Part shown: positions 28,956-36,949 of the stretch, in pieces
Layout: each line of letters opens with the position of its first letter
Numbering within the stretch: the first letter of the stretch is position 1
Origin: Aquibium pacificus
GTDB taxonomy: Bacteria > Pseudomonadota > Alphaproteobacteria > Rhizobiales > Rhizobiaceae
NCBI RefSeq assembly: GCF_040839445.1
Contig: NZ_JBDPGJ010000002.1
Coordinates: 248,001 to 312,000 of the forward strand
Reading direction: 5' to 3'
Length of the DNA stretch: 64,000 nt
Position numbers and translations under genes: made by a program
The notes under the pieces: model-generated
Seen by the model: only the letters and a program-made list of their open reading frames with translations
What the model was told of the DNA's origin: nothing
Databases searched by the model: none

Positions 28956-29432
28956 TCAGCGGATGACGCTGATGGAGCCGTCGCTCTCGAGGATGACGGC
29001 GCTGGTGTCCTCGACTTCGCGGCCGCCATTCGCGCGGATGGCGCTTTCGACCTCCTCCTCGGTCACCCGCTCCTGCTTCATCGCGTTCCGGCAGAACTCT
29101 CCGTTGCGCGCAAGCAGGGACGGTTGCGAGCGGACCACGCGGGCGAAGCCGCTCCAGCGGACCGAGGTGAACGCCACGAGATACTGCATGAGGATCAGAA
29201 GCCCCAGCGCGGAGGCGCCTTCGGCCAGCGCGATGCTCTCCTGCAGCAGGATGGCAGAAAGGGTCGAACCGAGGGCGACGGTGACCACCAGGTCGAAGGC
29301 GTTGAGCTTCGCCAGCGTCCGCTTGCCGGAGATGCGCAGGAAGCAGACGAGGCAGATGTAGGCGAGCAGGCCCACGAAGAGCGTGCGCACGATACCTTCC
29401 CAGTCCTGGAAAAGCATGTTCCCCCAATCCAT
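28956..29432 (-). CDS. DUF421 (YetF-like) membrane protein
   Basis: A 158-aa protein. About three transmembrane helices lie in the first 85 residues, including the family motif RISGKRTLAKLNAFDLVVTVALGS (about 33-56). The C-terminal cytoplasmic DUF421 domain follows, with the RVTEEEVESAIRANG helix and VILESDGSISVI ending. YetF-type proteins have unknown biochemical roles and are often stress or spore associated. GGAGAGA before ATG 29432 supports the start. The PLD gene follows 143 bp downstream on the same strand but has its own candidate promoter. Confidence 0.88.
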   Translation of the reverse strand: MDWGNMLFQDWEGIVRTLFVGLLAYICLVCFLRISGKRTLAKLNAFDLVVTVALGSTLSAILLQESIALAEGASALGLLILMQYLVAFTSVRWSGFARVVRSQPSLLARNGEFCRNAMKQERVTEEEVESAIRANGGREVEDTSAVILESDGSISVIR

Positions 29433-29480
29433 TTCTATCTCTCCTGTCAGGCAATGCGCGAGCGCACCGGTAAAAGGAAA

Positions 29481-29503
29481 CCGGAGGCCGAGGTGGCCTC
29501 CGG
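29481..29503 (-). terminator. Terminator hairpin after the PRC-barrel gene
   Basis: A perfect 9-bp stem (CCGGAGGCC / GGCCTCCGG) has a 5-nt loop. Read on the minus strand it is followed by TTTCCTTTTA. It lies 30 bp downstream of the stop codon of the repeat/PRC-barrel gene. Confidence 0.75.
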
Positions 29504-29533
29504 TCGGAGTTTTCGATCAGTCAGGCGGGCACA

Positions 29534-30826
29534 TCATGCCTCGATGACGATCTCGACCTCGTCGTCCTGGCCGAGTTCCCGGCCAGCGTCGCCGTTCCAG
29601 CGCGGCATCGCGTCGATGTCCTGCTGATTCAGTCCCTGGAGGACGAGTTCGTCGTCGCCACGGACGCCGGTGATGCGATCCAGAGGAAGAGCGACCTCAC
29701 GGCCACCCATTCCAAGGAACCCGCCATCGGAAAGGACGATGTAGGTGCGGTCACCCTGCACCACGAGGCGGTCGACCTCGCCGAGGTCCTCGCCGCGCCG
29801 ATTGACAACGTCCCGGTCGATCAGGTCGCCGACCGCGACGCGCATCGCGTCGCCCTGCGGTTCACGGTCGCCCTGCAGACGCGTCATGGCATCGGGAGAC
29901 ATCTCCTGATCGATGCTGGCGGTCTGCTCCTGATCCGAGGAAGCCTCCTGGTTGCCTCCCATACGCTCGATGCGCACGTTCGGCTCGCCAGTGCGGTTGA
30001 ACGTCACCTGCGGCTCGCCGGCCTGCTGGAACTCGACCTTCGGTTCGGCCGGCTCGTAGCTTACGCGCGGCTGGGCCCGCTCGATGTTGACGGCAGCCTG
30101 CTTTTCGCCACCTTCACGCTCGACGATCGGCTGATCGCGCTGGATCTGGACCTCGGCTTCATCCCGGCCCTCGACGTTCACCTCGGGCTGGTCCATCTGG
30201 ACGCGAACCTGGGGCTTGCCCTGCTCGACCTGGACGTCGGGCTTGGCCTGCGAAACCTTGAACTCCGGCTCGGGCACGTTCACTGCCACGTCGGGCTGCG
30301 GCATGCGCACGATGATTTCCGGCTGAGGCTGGTTGATCGTGATCTGCGGACGGGGCATCTCGACGCGAACGGTCGGCTGCGCCTGGCGCACGATCACCTG
30401 CGGGGTACCTTGGTCGACGTCGACCTGAGCCTGGGGCTGCGAATATGTGATGCGCGGCGCGTTCTGCTCCACCGTCACGCGAGGCTCCGGCTGGTCGACG
30501 ATGATGCGGCTATGGTCCGTGTCGGCCTGCATCTGCTGCTGGCCAGCGTCGTTCTGCGCCATGCGGTCGCGGCGGTCGAGTTCGGCGATCCCCTTCTCGG
30601 CCTGTGCCACGTAGCGGGCGCATTCCCTGCGGCCGGCATCGTCGATCACGCCGTTGGCGCGGTCGATCCACTCGGCGCGGAAACGGTCCTCATAGTCGTT
30701 GACGATGACCTGGAGACGCTGGCAGGCCTGCGCGGCCGCCTTCTGGTCTGCTTCCTGGGCCGTTGCGGGAATGGCGGTGCCGCATAGAAGGCCTGCGGCG
30801 AACATGAGTTTCGTTCCGTTCTTCAT
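29534..30826 (-). CDS. Secreted PRC-barrel protein with Val/Pro/Gln beta-repeats
   Basis: A 430-aa protein. A signal peptide (KLMFAAGLLCGTAIPATAQ, cleavage near residue 24) is followed by a short helical region with two Cys. About 190 residues (110-300) of short repeats follow, alternating xVxV strands with QPQP/QAKP turns (for example ITINQPQPEIIVRMPQPDV). A PRC-barrel domain comes last (about 345-395: GDLIDRDVVNRRGEDLGEVDRLVV). The repeat pattern predicts an elongated beta structure in the periplasm. Similar repeat/PRC proteins exist in rhizobia without a known role. Start is ATG 30826 with GAGAGGAAA upstream. A perfect EcfG-type promoter lies 116 bp upstream. Confidence 0.8.
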   Translation of the reverse strand: MKNGTKLMFAAGLLCGTAIPATAQEADQKAAAQACQRLQVIVNDYEDRFRAEWIDRANGVIDDAGRRECARYVAQAEKGIAELDRRDRMAQNDAGQQQMQADTDHSRIIVDQPEPRVTVEQNAPRITYSQPQAQVDVDQGTPQVIVRQAQPTVRVEMPRPQITINQPQPEIIVRMPQPDVAVNVPEPEFKVSQAKPDVQVEQGKPQVRVQMDQPEVNVEGRDEAEVQIQRDQPIVEREGGEKQAAVNIERAQPRVSYEPAEPKVEFQQAGEPQVTFNRTGEPNVRIERMGGNQEASSDQEQTASIDQEMSPDAMTRLQGDREPQGDAMRVAVGDLIDRDVVNRRGEDLGEVDRLVVQGDRTYIVLSDGGFLGMGGREVALPLDRITGVRGDDELVLQGLNQQDIDAMPRWNGDAGRELGQDDEVEIVIEA

Positions 30827-30941
30827 GTCGATTTCCTCTCGATCTGTCTTTTTCTGAAGTATTGAGGTGGATTCGAGCGGCATCCGCTTCCGTGAACTTC
30901 GAACTTCCACGTGAAGCGCATTGTGCGATGCTCCATTGGCG

Positions 30942-30966
30942 AACGATCCGATCTTTGAAGTGTTCC
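30942..30966 (-). promoter_or_regulatory. EcfG promoter for the PRC-barrel gene
   Basis: On the minus strand GGAAC (30966-30962), 16 bp, CGTT (30945-30942): exact consensus. The leader to the ATG at 30826 would be about 110 nt. The rest of the gap up to the HIT gene (30967-31159) shows no supported gene. Confidence 0.72.
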
Positions 30967-31159
30967 GGAAAAAATCACGCAATGTTGCATCGATCACGAA
31001 AGCGGGCTGCCGCGGGAGTTCTCCGGCTCGTGGGTCCATGGTGATGGCGGCGGCGGCATGCCGACCGTTGACCGCCAACGGGGGCGCGCACATGACCAGC
31101 GCGCCTTATGGAAGGAAACCTTGCTCCCTGCCCTGCTCGGGACTAGCGTTGCGCGGAGC

Positions 31160-31597
31160 ATGGGAGGACATCCGCAATTGTTGAAGGGCGATCGCCCCGG
31201 GTTCGAGCTCGACCGCCGGCTCGACAAGGACAGCGTGCCGCTGATGTGGCTGGGGCTGTGCGAATTGCGTGTCATGGACGACCGGCGCTGGCCCTGGCTC
31301 ATCCTGGTGCCGCAGCGGCCTCGAGCGGTCGAGATCCACGACATGACGCCGCTCGACCAGGCGATGCTGACCTTCGAGACAAATCTGGTTTCCGAGGGAC
31401 TGAAGAAGGCGACCGGATGCCTGAAGATCAACACCGGCGCTCTCGGCAATGTGGTGCGGCAGCTGCACGTGCATGTCGTGGCGCGCTCCGAAGGCGATCC
31501 CAACTGGCCCGGCCCCGTCTGGGGCTTCGGGCAGCGCGAGCCCTACCGGCGCGAAGACATGCACCGGTTTGCCGAGACGATCCGAAAGGCGCTATGA
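31160..31597 (+). CDS. HIT family protein
   Basis: A 145-aa histidine-triad protein. HIT proteins are nucleotide hydrolases or transferases acting on Ap4A-like or AMP-linked substrates. The triad motif is HVHVV in RQLHVHVVARSEGD (about residues 102-107). Other family features are WPWLILVPQRP and the INTGALGNVVRQLHVH strand pair. It belongs to the rhizobial subgroup with the GLC-E/D-R-V/L-M opening and the NWPGPVWG ending. The start is uncertain: ATG 31160 is used, while the frame is open back to 31058. nudC follows 25 bp downstream, so the two likely form a nucleotide-housecleaning operon. Confidence 0.88.
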   Translation: MGGHPQLLKGDRPGFELDRRLDKDSVPLMWLGLCELRVMDDRRWPWLILVPQRPRAVEIHDMTPLDQAMLTFETNLVSEGLKKATGCLKINTGALGNVVRQLHVHVVARSEGDPNWPGPVWGFGQREPYRREDMHRFAETIRKAL

Positions 31598-31622
31598 CGG
31601 CTCGCTCACAGGAAGGCCCTTC

Positions 31623-32564
31623 ATGAACTTCAGACTATTCGATGCGCCGGAGCGCGAACCGAGCCACTTCGTCGGCTTCGCCGGCAACCGGATCGACCGG
31701 CAATCGGAAAACCGGCGCGACGACTGCGTGACGGAGGCGCTGGAGGAACAGGCCGCCCGCATCATCCTGATCCGTTCGGGGCGCATGCATCTCAAGCAGA
31801 ACGGTGCCGGGTTCGAGGCATGGTACTCGCGAGCCGAGGCGGAGGCGCTTTCGGCCAAACTGGAACACGCCGTCCTGCTCGGCCGGGACGAAGCCGGGCC
31901 GGTGCTCGCCGCGCCCGCGGGCGTCGAGGCCGAGGACTTGCCAGAGAAGATGAAGGCGCTGGACTTCCGCTCCGTCTACACGCAGGGCCTGCTCGACGAC
32001 GGCGCGCTCGGCGCCCTGGCGCAGGGGGCGGCGCTGCTCGCATGGCACCAGAACCACCGGTTCTGCGGCCGCTGCGGTTCCCCAACGGAAATCCGGATCG
32101 GCGGCTACAAGCGCGCCTGCACCAATTGCAGTGCCGAACATTTTCCGCGCACGGATCCCGTGGCGATCATGCTCGCGGTCACGCGCGAAAAATGCCTGCT
32201 CGGCCGCAGCCCGCATTTCCCGCCGGGCATGTATTCCTGCCTCGCCGGCTTCATCGAGCCGGGCGAGACGATCGAGGCGGCGGTGCGCCGCGAGACATTC
32301 GAGGAGGCCGGCATCCGCGTCGGCCGCGTGATCTATCACGCCAGCCAGCCTTGGCCGTTCCCCTATTCACTCATGATCGGCTGCTTCGGCGAGGCGGTGA
32401 GCGATGCAATCGATGCGGACCGGACGGAGCTAGAGGACTGTCGCTGGTTCTCGCGCGAAGAGACGCTCCGCATCATCGCCGGCGATCATCCCGAAGGCAT
32501 CAAGGTGCCGCCCAGGATGGCGATCGCCCACCACCTGATCCGGGCCTGGGCGGAGTCGGACTAG
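31623..32564 (+). CDS. nudC: NAD(+) diphosphatase / NADH pyrophosphatase
   Basis: A 313-aa Nudix hydrolase that cleaves NAD(H) to NMN(H) and AMP and can de-cap NAD-RNA. The zinc ribbon Cys148/Cys151/Cys166/Cys169 (FCGRCG and CTNC) precedes the Nudix box (GFIEPGETIEAAVRRETFEE, from about 209). The NAD-specific motif SQPWPFPYS lies near 242. All hallmark parts of NudC are present. Start at ATG 31623 (MNFRLFDAP) fits the family N-terminus, although the frame extends upstream into the HIT gene. It converges on pheA, 7 bp away. Confidence 0.96.
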   Translation: MNFRLFDAPEREPSHFVGFAGNRIDRQSENRRDDCVTEALEEQAARIILIRSGRMHLKQNGAGFEAWYSRAEAEALSAKLEHAVLLGRDEAGPVLAAPAGVEAEDLPEKMKALDFRSVYTQGLLDDGALGALAQGAALLAWHQNHRFCGRCGSPTEIRIGGYKRACTNCSAEHFPRTDPVAIMLAVTREKCLLGRSPHFPPGMYSCLAGFIEPGETIEAAVRRETFEEAGIRVGRVIYHASQPWPFPYSLMIGCFGEAVSDAIDADRTELEDCRWFSREETLRIIAGDHPEGIKVPPRMAIAHHLIRAWAESD

Positions 32565-32571
32565 GCCGCGC

Positions 32572-33441
32572 CTACTCCTCGTCCTCGCTCTGGGTGTCGC
32601 GGAAGGGGTGCGCCTCGTAGACGCCGAGGATGCGCACCTCGCGCGAGAAGAACTGCAATTCCTCCAGCGCGAGGGCGACGTTGCGGTCGTCGGGATGACC
32701 CTCGATGTCGGCATAGAACAGCGTCGAGAAGAATTTGCCGCCGAGCTGGTAGCTCTCCAGCTTGGTCATGTTGACGCCGTTGGTGGCAAAACCGCCCATC
32801 GCCTTGTAGAGCGCCGCCGGGACGTTGCGCACACGGAAGATGAAGGTCGTCATCATGCGTGCGTCCGGCGCGGTGCGTTCAGCCCAGCGCTTCGACTTCG
32901 ACAGCACGACGAAGCGGGTGACGTTGTTTTCCGTGTCCTCGACGTTCTCGGCGATGATGTCGAGGCCGTAGAGTTCAGCCGCCAGCCGTGGCGCGAGCGC
33001 CGCGTTGGAGCGCACGGCTTCCTCGGCGACGACCCGCGCCGCGCCGGCGGTGTCACCCGCAACGACCGGTTTCCAGCGGTGCTTGCGGATCACCTTGCGG
33101 CACTGGCCCAGCGCGTGGATGTGGCTGTAGACGGACTTGATCTCTTCCAGCCTGACGCCTGGCAGCGCCATCAGCTGGAAATGGATCGGCAGGAAATATT
33201 CGCCGACGATGTGGAGCTTCGATTGCGGGAGCAGATGATGGATGTCGGCAACGCGGCCCGCGATCGTGTTCTCGATCGGGATCATCGCCAGGTCCGCCTT
33301 GCCGGTCTCGACCGCATTGAAGGCGTCTTCGAAGGTCGGGCACGGCAGCGGCTCCATGTCCGGAAACATGTTGCGGCACGCCGTGTCGGAGTTGGCTCCG
33401 GGTTCCCCCTGGAAGGAGATCTTGTTGGTCTTCGGCGGCAT
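32572..33441 (-). CDS. pheA: Prephenate dehydratase
   Basis: A 289-aa monofunctional prephenate dehydratase, making phenylpyruvate for phenylalanine synthesis. The periplasmic-binding-like catalytic domain (1-190) starts ISFQGEPGANSD, has IPIENTIAGRV and the catalytic Thr in NNVTRFVVL. The C-terminal ACT domain (about 200-280) has the allosteric signatures GGFATNGVNMTKLESY. The start at ATG 33441 lies 11 bp after the kdsB stop, so kdsB-pheA form an operon, as in other Rhizobiales. No chorismate mutase domain is fused. Confidence 0.96.
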   Translation of the reverse strand: MPPKTNKISFQGEPGANSDTACRNMFPDMEPLPCPTFEDAFNAVETGKADLAMIPIENTIAGRVADIHHLLPQSKLHIVGEYFLPIHFQLMALPGVRLEEIKSVYSHIHALGQCRKVIRKHRWKPVVAGDTAGAARVVAEEAVRSNAALAPRLAAELYGLDIIAENVEDTENNVTRFVVLSKSKRWAERTAPDARMMTTFIFRVRNVPAALYKAMGGFATNGVNMTKLESYQLGGKFFSTLFYADIEGHPDDRNVALALEELQFFSREVRILGVYEAHPFRDTQSEDEE

Positions 33442-33452
33442 TGTCTGTTTCC

Positions 33453-34181
33453 TCAGGCGGTCAGTATACGGCGCGCGCGTTCGAGTTCCCCGGGTGTATC
33501 CACCCCGAGCGGCACCGTGTCGACGAGCTGGACATCGATGCGCATGCCGGCCTCCAGCGCGCGAAGCTGTTCCAGCCTTTCCCGTTGCTCCAGAAAAGAG
33601 GCGGGCAGCGACACGAAGCGCCGGAGCGCGGCGCGCCGGTAGGCGTAGAGGCCGACGTGATGATAGAGCGCGCCATCGCCCCAAGGGGCGGTGGCGCGGG
33701 TGAAGTAGAGCGCGCGCAGCCGGTCAGGCGCGAGCGGCGTGCCGACGATCTTCACCACGTTGGGATTGGTCCTCTCCTCCTCGCGGGCGATCTCCACCCC
33801 CAGCGTGGCGATGTCGACGGCCGGTTCCTCCAGAGGCTTCAGCGCGGCGGCGACGATGGCGGGATCGATCGTGGGCAGGTCGCCCTGCACGTTGACGACG
33901 ACCTCCACCCTGCCGTCCGGATCGAGGGCCTCGAGCGCCTCGAAGATGCGGTCCGAGCCGGAGGCGTGGTCGCTCCGCGTCATGATCGCCTCGAATCCGT
34001 TGGCGCGCACCGCATCGAGGACGTCAGCGCTGTCGGTCGCCACGACCGTACGCCCGAGACCGCTGGCAAGGGCCCGTTCGGCGACGTGCACGATCATCGG
34101 CCGCCCGGCGATGTCGGCCAGCGGCTTGCCCGGAAGGCGCGTCGAAGCCATGCGCGCGGGGATCAGAACGAGAACGGACAT
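33453..34181 (-). CDS. kdsB: 3-deoxy-manno-octulosonate cytidylyltransferase
   Basis: A 242-aa CMP-Kdo synthetase that activates Kdo for lipid A core synthesis. Nucleotide-binding opening VLIPARMASTRLPGKPLADI, then MTRSDHASGSDRI and VNVQGDLPTIDP, are diagnostic. Other parts (HHVGLYAYRRAALRRFV, ERLEQLRALE) are normal. ATG 34181 is preferred over an ATG nine codons upstream because VLVLIPAR follows the usual M-S start. It is divergent from the cytochrome c gene across 169 bp, and pheA follows. Confidence 0.96.
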   Translation of the reverse strand: MSVLVLIPARMASTRLPGKPLADIAGRPMIVHVAERALASGLGRTVVATDSADVLDAVRANGFEAIMTRSDHASGSDRIFEALEALDPDGRVEVVVNVQGDLPTIDPAIVAAALKPLEEPAVDIATLGVEIAREEERTNPNVVKIVGTPLAPDRLRALYFTRATAPWGDGALYHHVGLYAYRRAALRRFVSLPASFLEQRERLEQLRALEAGMRIDVQLVDTVPLGVDTPGELERARRILTA

Positions 34182-34350
34182 GCGGGAAAACGCGGGCGAA
34201 AGTGGCAAAAGGTCTCACGTGGTGGAGCCCTTATAGGAGTTGCAACGCCAGAGCAAAAGACCTAGTTTCCGCGCGAATTTGACCGGCTCCGACCGGTCGG
34301 AATGCGAGCGCGCGGGCGAATTCCGGCCGCGTTCAGGAGCTGCGGGATCA

Positions 34351-35268
34351 ATGGATTCATTCGAACTCAACAAACTGCTCGGCGGATTGCTCGGCGCGAT
34401 CTTCGTCGTCTTTTCGATCGGGCTCCTGTCGGATGCGATCTTCGCCAGCCCGGCTCCGGAGAAGCCCGGCTACGCAATCGAGGCCGTCGAGAGCGAGAGC
34501 GCGGGCGGACCCGAGGCGCCCGAGATCGTCCCGATCGCCGTGCGGCTGGCGTCGGCGGACGTCGGCGCGGGCGAGGCCACCTTCAAGAAGTGCGCCGCCT
34601 GCCACACCATGGAAAAGGGCGGCGCCAACAAGGTGGGCCCGAACCTCTGGGGCATCGTGATGCGCCCGATCGCCTCGCATGAAGGCTTTGCCTATTCCGG
34701 CGCACTCAAGGAATTTTCCGAGGGCGGCTCGGTTGTCTGGGACTACGAGCATCTCGACGAGTTCATCCATTCGCCCAAAGGCCTCGTGCGTGGGACCGCG
34801 ATGTCCTTCGCCGGCCTGAAGGACGATCAGGACCGCGCGAACGTGATCGCGTTCCTGCGCGAACACGCCGATACGCCTGAACCGCTCCCGGTGGCCGAGG
34901 AAAGCGAAGCCGCCGAGGCCCCGGCCGGCGAAGCCGCGCCAGCCGAAGGCGGAGAAGCGGCCCCCGCGGAAGGAACCGAGGCGGCCCCGGAAGCCGCGCC
35001 GGCCGCGCAGGGCACCGAAGCCCCCGCTGCCGGGACCGCTCCGGCAACCGAAGGCGAACAGCCTGCCGCGACCCAGCAGCCCGCGGCGACCGAGGAAGCC
35101 GCTCCGGCACAGGAGGCTCCGGCCACCGAACAGCCGCCAGCGCCTACCGAAGCCGCTCCGGCAACCGAGACGCCCGCGGAACAGCCCGCCGCTCCGGAAG
35201 GGGCAGCGGCGCCGACGGTGGTTCCCGCCGAGCCGGCCCAGCAGGAAGAGAAGCCAGCGGCTCAATGA
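34351..35268 (+). CDS. Membrane-anchored c-type cytochrome with Ala/Pro/Glu-rich tail
   Basis: A 305-aa cytochrome c of the CycM/c552 group. An N-terminal uncleaved anchor (LLGGLLGAIFVVFSIGLLSDAIF, about 10-31) is followed by a class I cytochrome domain with Cys81-x-x-Cys84-His85 and axial Met151 (GTAMSFAG), ending near residue 173. Residues 175-305 form a low-complexity Ala/Pro/Glu/Thr-rich tail (EAAPAEGGEAAPAEG-type repeats), probably disordered in the periplasm. CycM-type proteins carry electrons from bc1 to the aa3 oxidase. Codon usage and GC are native. The island starts in its terminator. Confidence 0.92.
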   Translation: MDSFELNKLLGGLLGAIFVVFSIGLLSDAIFASPAPEKPGYAIEAVESESAGGPEAPEIVPIAVRLASADVGAGEATFKKCAACHTMEKGGANKVGPNLWGIVMRPIASHEGFAYSGALKEFSEGGSVVWDYEHLDEFIHSPKGLVRGTAMSFAGLKDDQDRANVIAFLREHADTPEPLPVAEESEAAEAPAGEAAPAEGGEAAPAEGTEAAPEAAPAAQGTEAPAAGTAPATEGEQPAATQQPAATEEAAPAQEAPATEQPPAPTEAAPATETPAEQPAAPEGAAAPTVVPAEPAQQEEKPAAQ

Positions 35269-35295
35269 CCGCTAGCGAGGCACGACATCTGAAAG

Positions 35296-35317
35296 AGCCG
35301 GGTTCGCCCGGCTTTTC
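35296..35317 (+). terminator. Cytochrome gene terminator / left att copy A1
   Basis: A 7-bp stem AGCCGGG / CCCGGCT with loop TTCG is followed by TTTTC, 27 bp after the cytochrome stop. The same CGGGTT(C)CGCCCGGCTTTT sequence recurs at 36844 and 47022, so this is also the leftmost candidate attachment site. Confidence 0.75.
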
Positions 35318-35382
35318 TCTGTCTAAGCTGTTGATTTAGTTCTCCTGCTAGGCGGAACGAAAGGAGATAGGCACCGCTTGCA

Positions 35383-36282
35383 CTAGGTGTGGGGGTGCGT
35401 TCCCAGATGCCTCCGATCGCAAATGTCGTCGATGGCTTGAATTTTCCAGCATATGCCGAGGGCCGCTTCGTTTTCGGCTGCAGGCACTCTGCCGCTATAA
35501 ACCCCTACAAACTCCATCGCGCTCTCGCCGAGAGCTATGTCTTTCCTACTCCAGAAGTTCGACGACGCAGGATCGACTTCTGCATAGGGATCGGACATAT
35601 CCCACTTTCCGAAATACCGCGCAAAAACCGGTGATCCGGACATGCCTCGTCTGGTGGCTGCGTCCAAGAAGAAGGCTGGGATTGATATGCCACCTTCAAG
35701 TCCACCACCATCGCGGACTTTCCCAAAGAGCGTGACGTCATAGTGGGGTTCCGAGGCGATGTAGCCCGATTTCCAGAGCGGCAATCCAAAGCCTATCGAA
35801 AGGCCGGATGGAAATCCGATGATGAACACTTGGTTCCCTGGCTCGACTGGTATCCGGATTGTGGATATTTTGTCTGGGCGATTGTGCATGAAAGGAGGCA
35901 TGTTGTCGGGGCGAGCGAACGGAATTGCCACTACGTCACATTTTGGGCCCAGGGTCGGATGCTCGAACCAACGGGTTTGCTGGAGATCGTCGGAGTAGAT
36001 TGGGACTTCCAATCCGATCAATGCAAAAAGACGTGGATCAAGGTTGTTGATCCATTGACTCAACTTTGCAACGATTCGTGTTGGGCGTCTATGCTTGGAA
36101 TCGAGAAGATTTCCTGTATAAGGATCAATACCAGTAACATTGTGCCAGTTCGTAATGATGTACTCCTTTTGATGCTGTGCGTAGAAAAACCCTGTTCCTG
36201 TTGATATCACAACATCGTTTTCATACATCAACAATTGAAATGGGCATTGCGAATAGGTGCTACGAACACCCTTCTCTGGCAT
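35383..36282 (-). CDS. Trypsin-like serine protease (island cargo)
   Basis: A 299-aa trypsin-fold protease without a signal peptide, hence probably cytoplasmic. Catalytic triad candidates are His47 (IITNWHNVTG), Asp116 (KCDVVAIPF) and Ser215 (RRGMSGSPVF). Stand-alone cytosolic trypsin-like proteases of this type occur in many defence islands, but no partner gene is adjacent here. Codon usage is more AT-rich than the chromosome. It occupies the cargo position just inside the left att copy A1 of the collapsed element. The corresponding slot of the complete element holds an unrelated HEPN-type gene. Start at ATG 36282. Role in phage defence is an inference. Confidence 0.78.
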   Translation of the reverse strand: MPEKGVRSTYSQCPFQLLMYENDVVISTGTGFFYAQHQKEYIITNWHNVTGIDPYTGNLLDSKHRRPTRIVAKLSQWINNLDPRLFALIGLEVPIYSDDLQQTRWFEHPTLGPKCDVVAIPFARPDNMPPFMHNRPDKISTIRIPVEPGNQVFIIGFPSGLSIGFGLPLWKSGYIASEPHYDVTLFGKVRDGGGLEGGISIPAFFLDAATRRGMSGSPVFARYFGKWDMSDPYAEVDPASSNFWSRKDIALGESAMEFVGVYSGRVPAAENEAALGICWKIQAIDDICDRRHLGTHPHT

Positions 36283-36460
36283 GACGCTTCCTCGCTAAAT
36301 TTTAGTCATAAGCGAAATATGCGATTCGTCTACCATGGCGAGGAGCTTAGAAGAAGGCTGAGGTTTGTCATTCGCGGACGGTCACCAGCATATTTCTCGC
36401 TGCAGGCTACTGTAGTTGGCGCGGAAAAAGGGGATCATCTCAGATCGAGAGGATCATACT

Positions 36461-36679
36461 AATTTATGCGGATAATCACGTGAAAACCCGCATTCAGCGT
36501 TGCTTCCGGAAGGAAGCAGGCTCCGGAAGACGCTCTAGCGTTTGTCGCGCCGGGAGCATTTCGGTGCCGGATATCTTCTTCTCGACAGCGACGGATTGGG
36601 AGTGCTCGGGTTCGACTACAGCTTCAGCCCTACTCCGCGACGATTGAGGAGGTTTCAAGAGTTCCTCGCTGAACTTTAG
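36461..36679 (+). pseudogene. Degenerate copy of the 73-aa island protein gene
   Basis: This segment aligns along its whole length with the intact 73-aa gene at 38094-38315 (shared stretches include CTCGACAGCGACGGATTGGG and GTGCTCGGGTTCGACTACAG). The start ATG has become AAT, an in-frame TAA follows after four codons, and small indels shift the frame. Similarity begins about 75 bp upstream (from about 36380), so the promoter region was duplicated too. It is evidence that the left unit is a relative of the right one. Confidence 0.85.
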
Positions 36680-36708
36680 GCTGCCTCGGATGCCGGTGCG
36701 GATATAGT

Positions 36709-36795
36709 GTCCTGCAACGCTAACCCATTTTCACTTCCGCCTCCTTCGCCGCGCGGCTCCTGGCCTCGCCGTCGATCTCTGGCGCCTTATCGCTA
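36709..36795 (-). pseudogene. Remnant of the 3' end of a 249-aa-protein homologue
   Basis: About 87 bp match the 3' end of the coiled-coil gene at 38811-39560 (for example GCCTCCTTCGCCGCGCGGCT shared nearly exactly), in the same orientation and the same order relative to the small gene. The rest of the gene is missing. Directly right of it (36811-36840) lies sequence resembling the right end of the complete element, so a deletion joined the two. Confidence 0.75.
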
Positions 36796-36840
36796 ATCTG
36801 TCCCCTCAATGACGAAATCGTAATGCAGACTCCTTGAAAA

Positions 36841-36863
36841 AGCCGGGTTCCGCCCGGCTTTTT
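36841..36863. repeat. Middle att-like copy A2 (terminator hairpin)
   Basis: AGCCGGG / CCCGGCT stem with loop TTCCG and a T-run. Bases 36844-36863 are identical over 20 bp to 47022-47041. The sequence to its left resembles that left of 47022, and the sequence to its right resembles that right of 35317 up to a TAGGCACC motif. It therefore looks like a junction between two tandem insertions. Confidence 0.8.
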
Positions 36864-36914
36864 CTTTGCCTAAGGCACTGATTTCGTTGATGGCTCAGGT
36901 GGAACAAAAGGGGA

Positions 36915-36934
36915 TAGGCACCGGATTAGGCACC
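36915..36934 (+). repeat. Bipartite TAGGCACC motif, site A (left end)
   Basis: TAGGCACC-GGAT-TAGGCACC: two direct octamers 12 bp apart, 52 bp inside att copy A2. A single TAGGCACC also sits at 35368-35375, inside copy A1. Related pairs occur at 41643 and 46817. It may be an integrase arm-type site or an operator. Confidence 0.6.
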
Positions 36935-36949
36935 GAGCGATGCGGCTCT

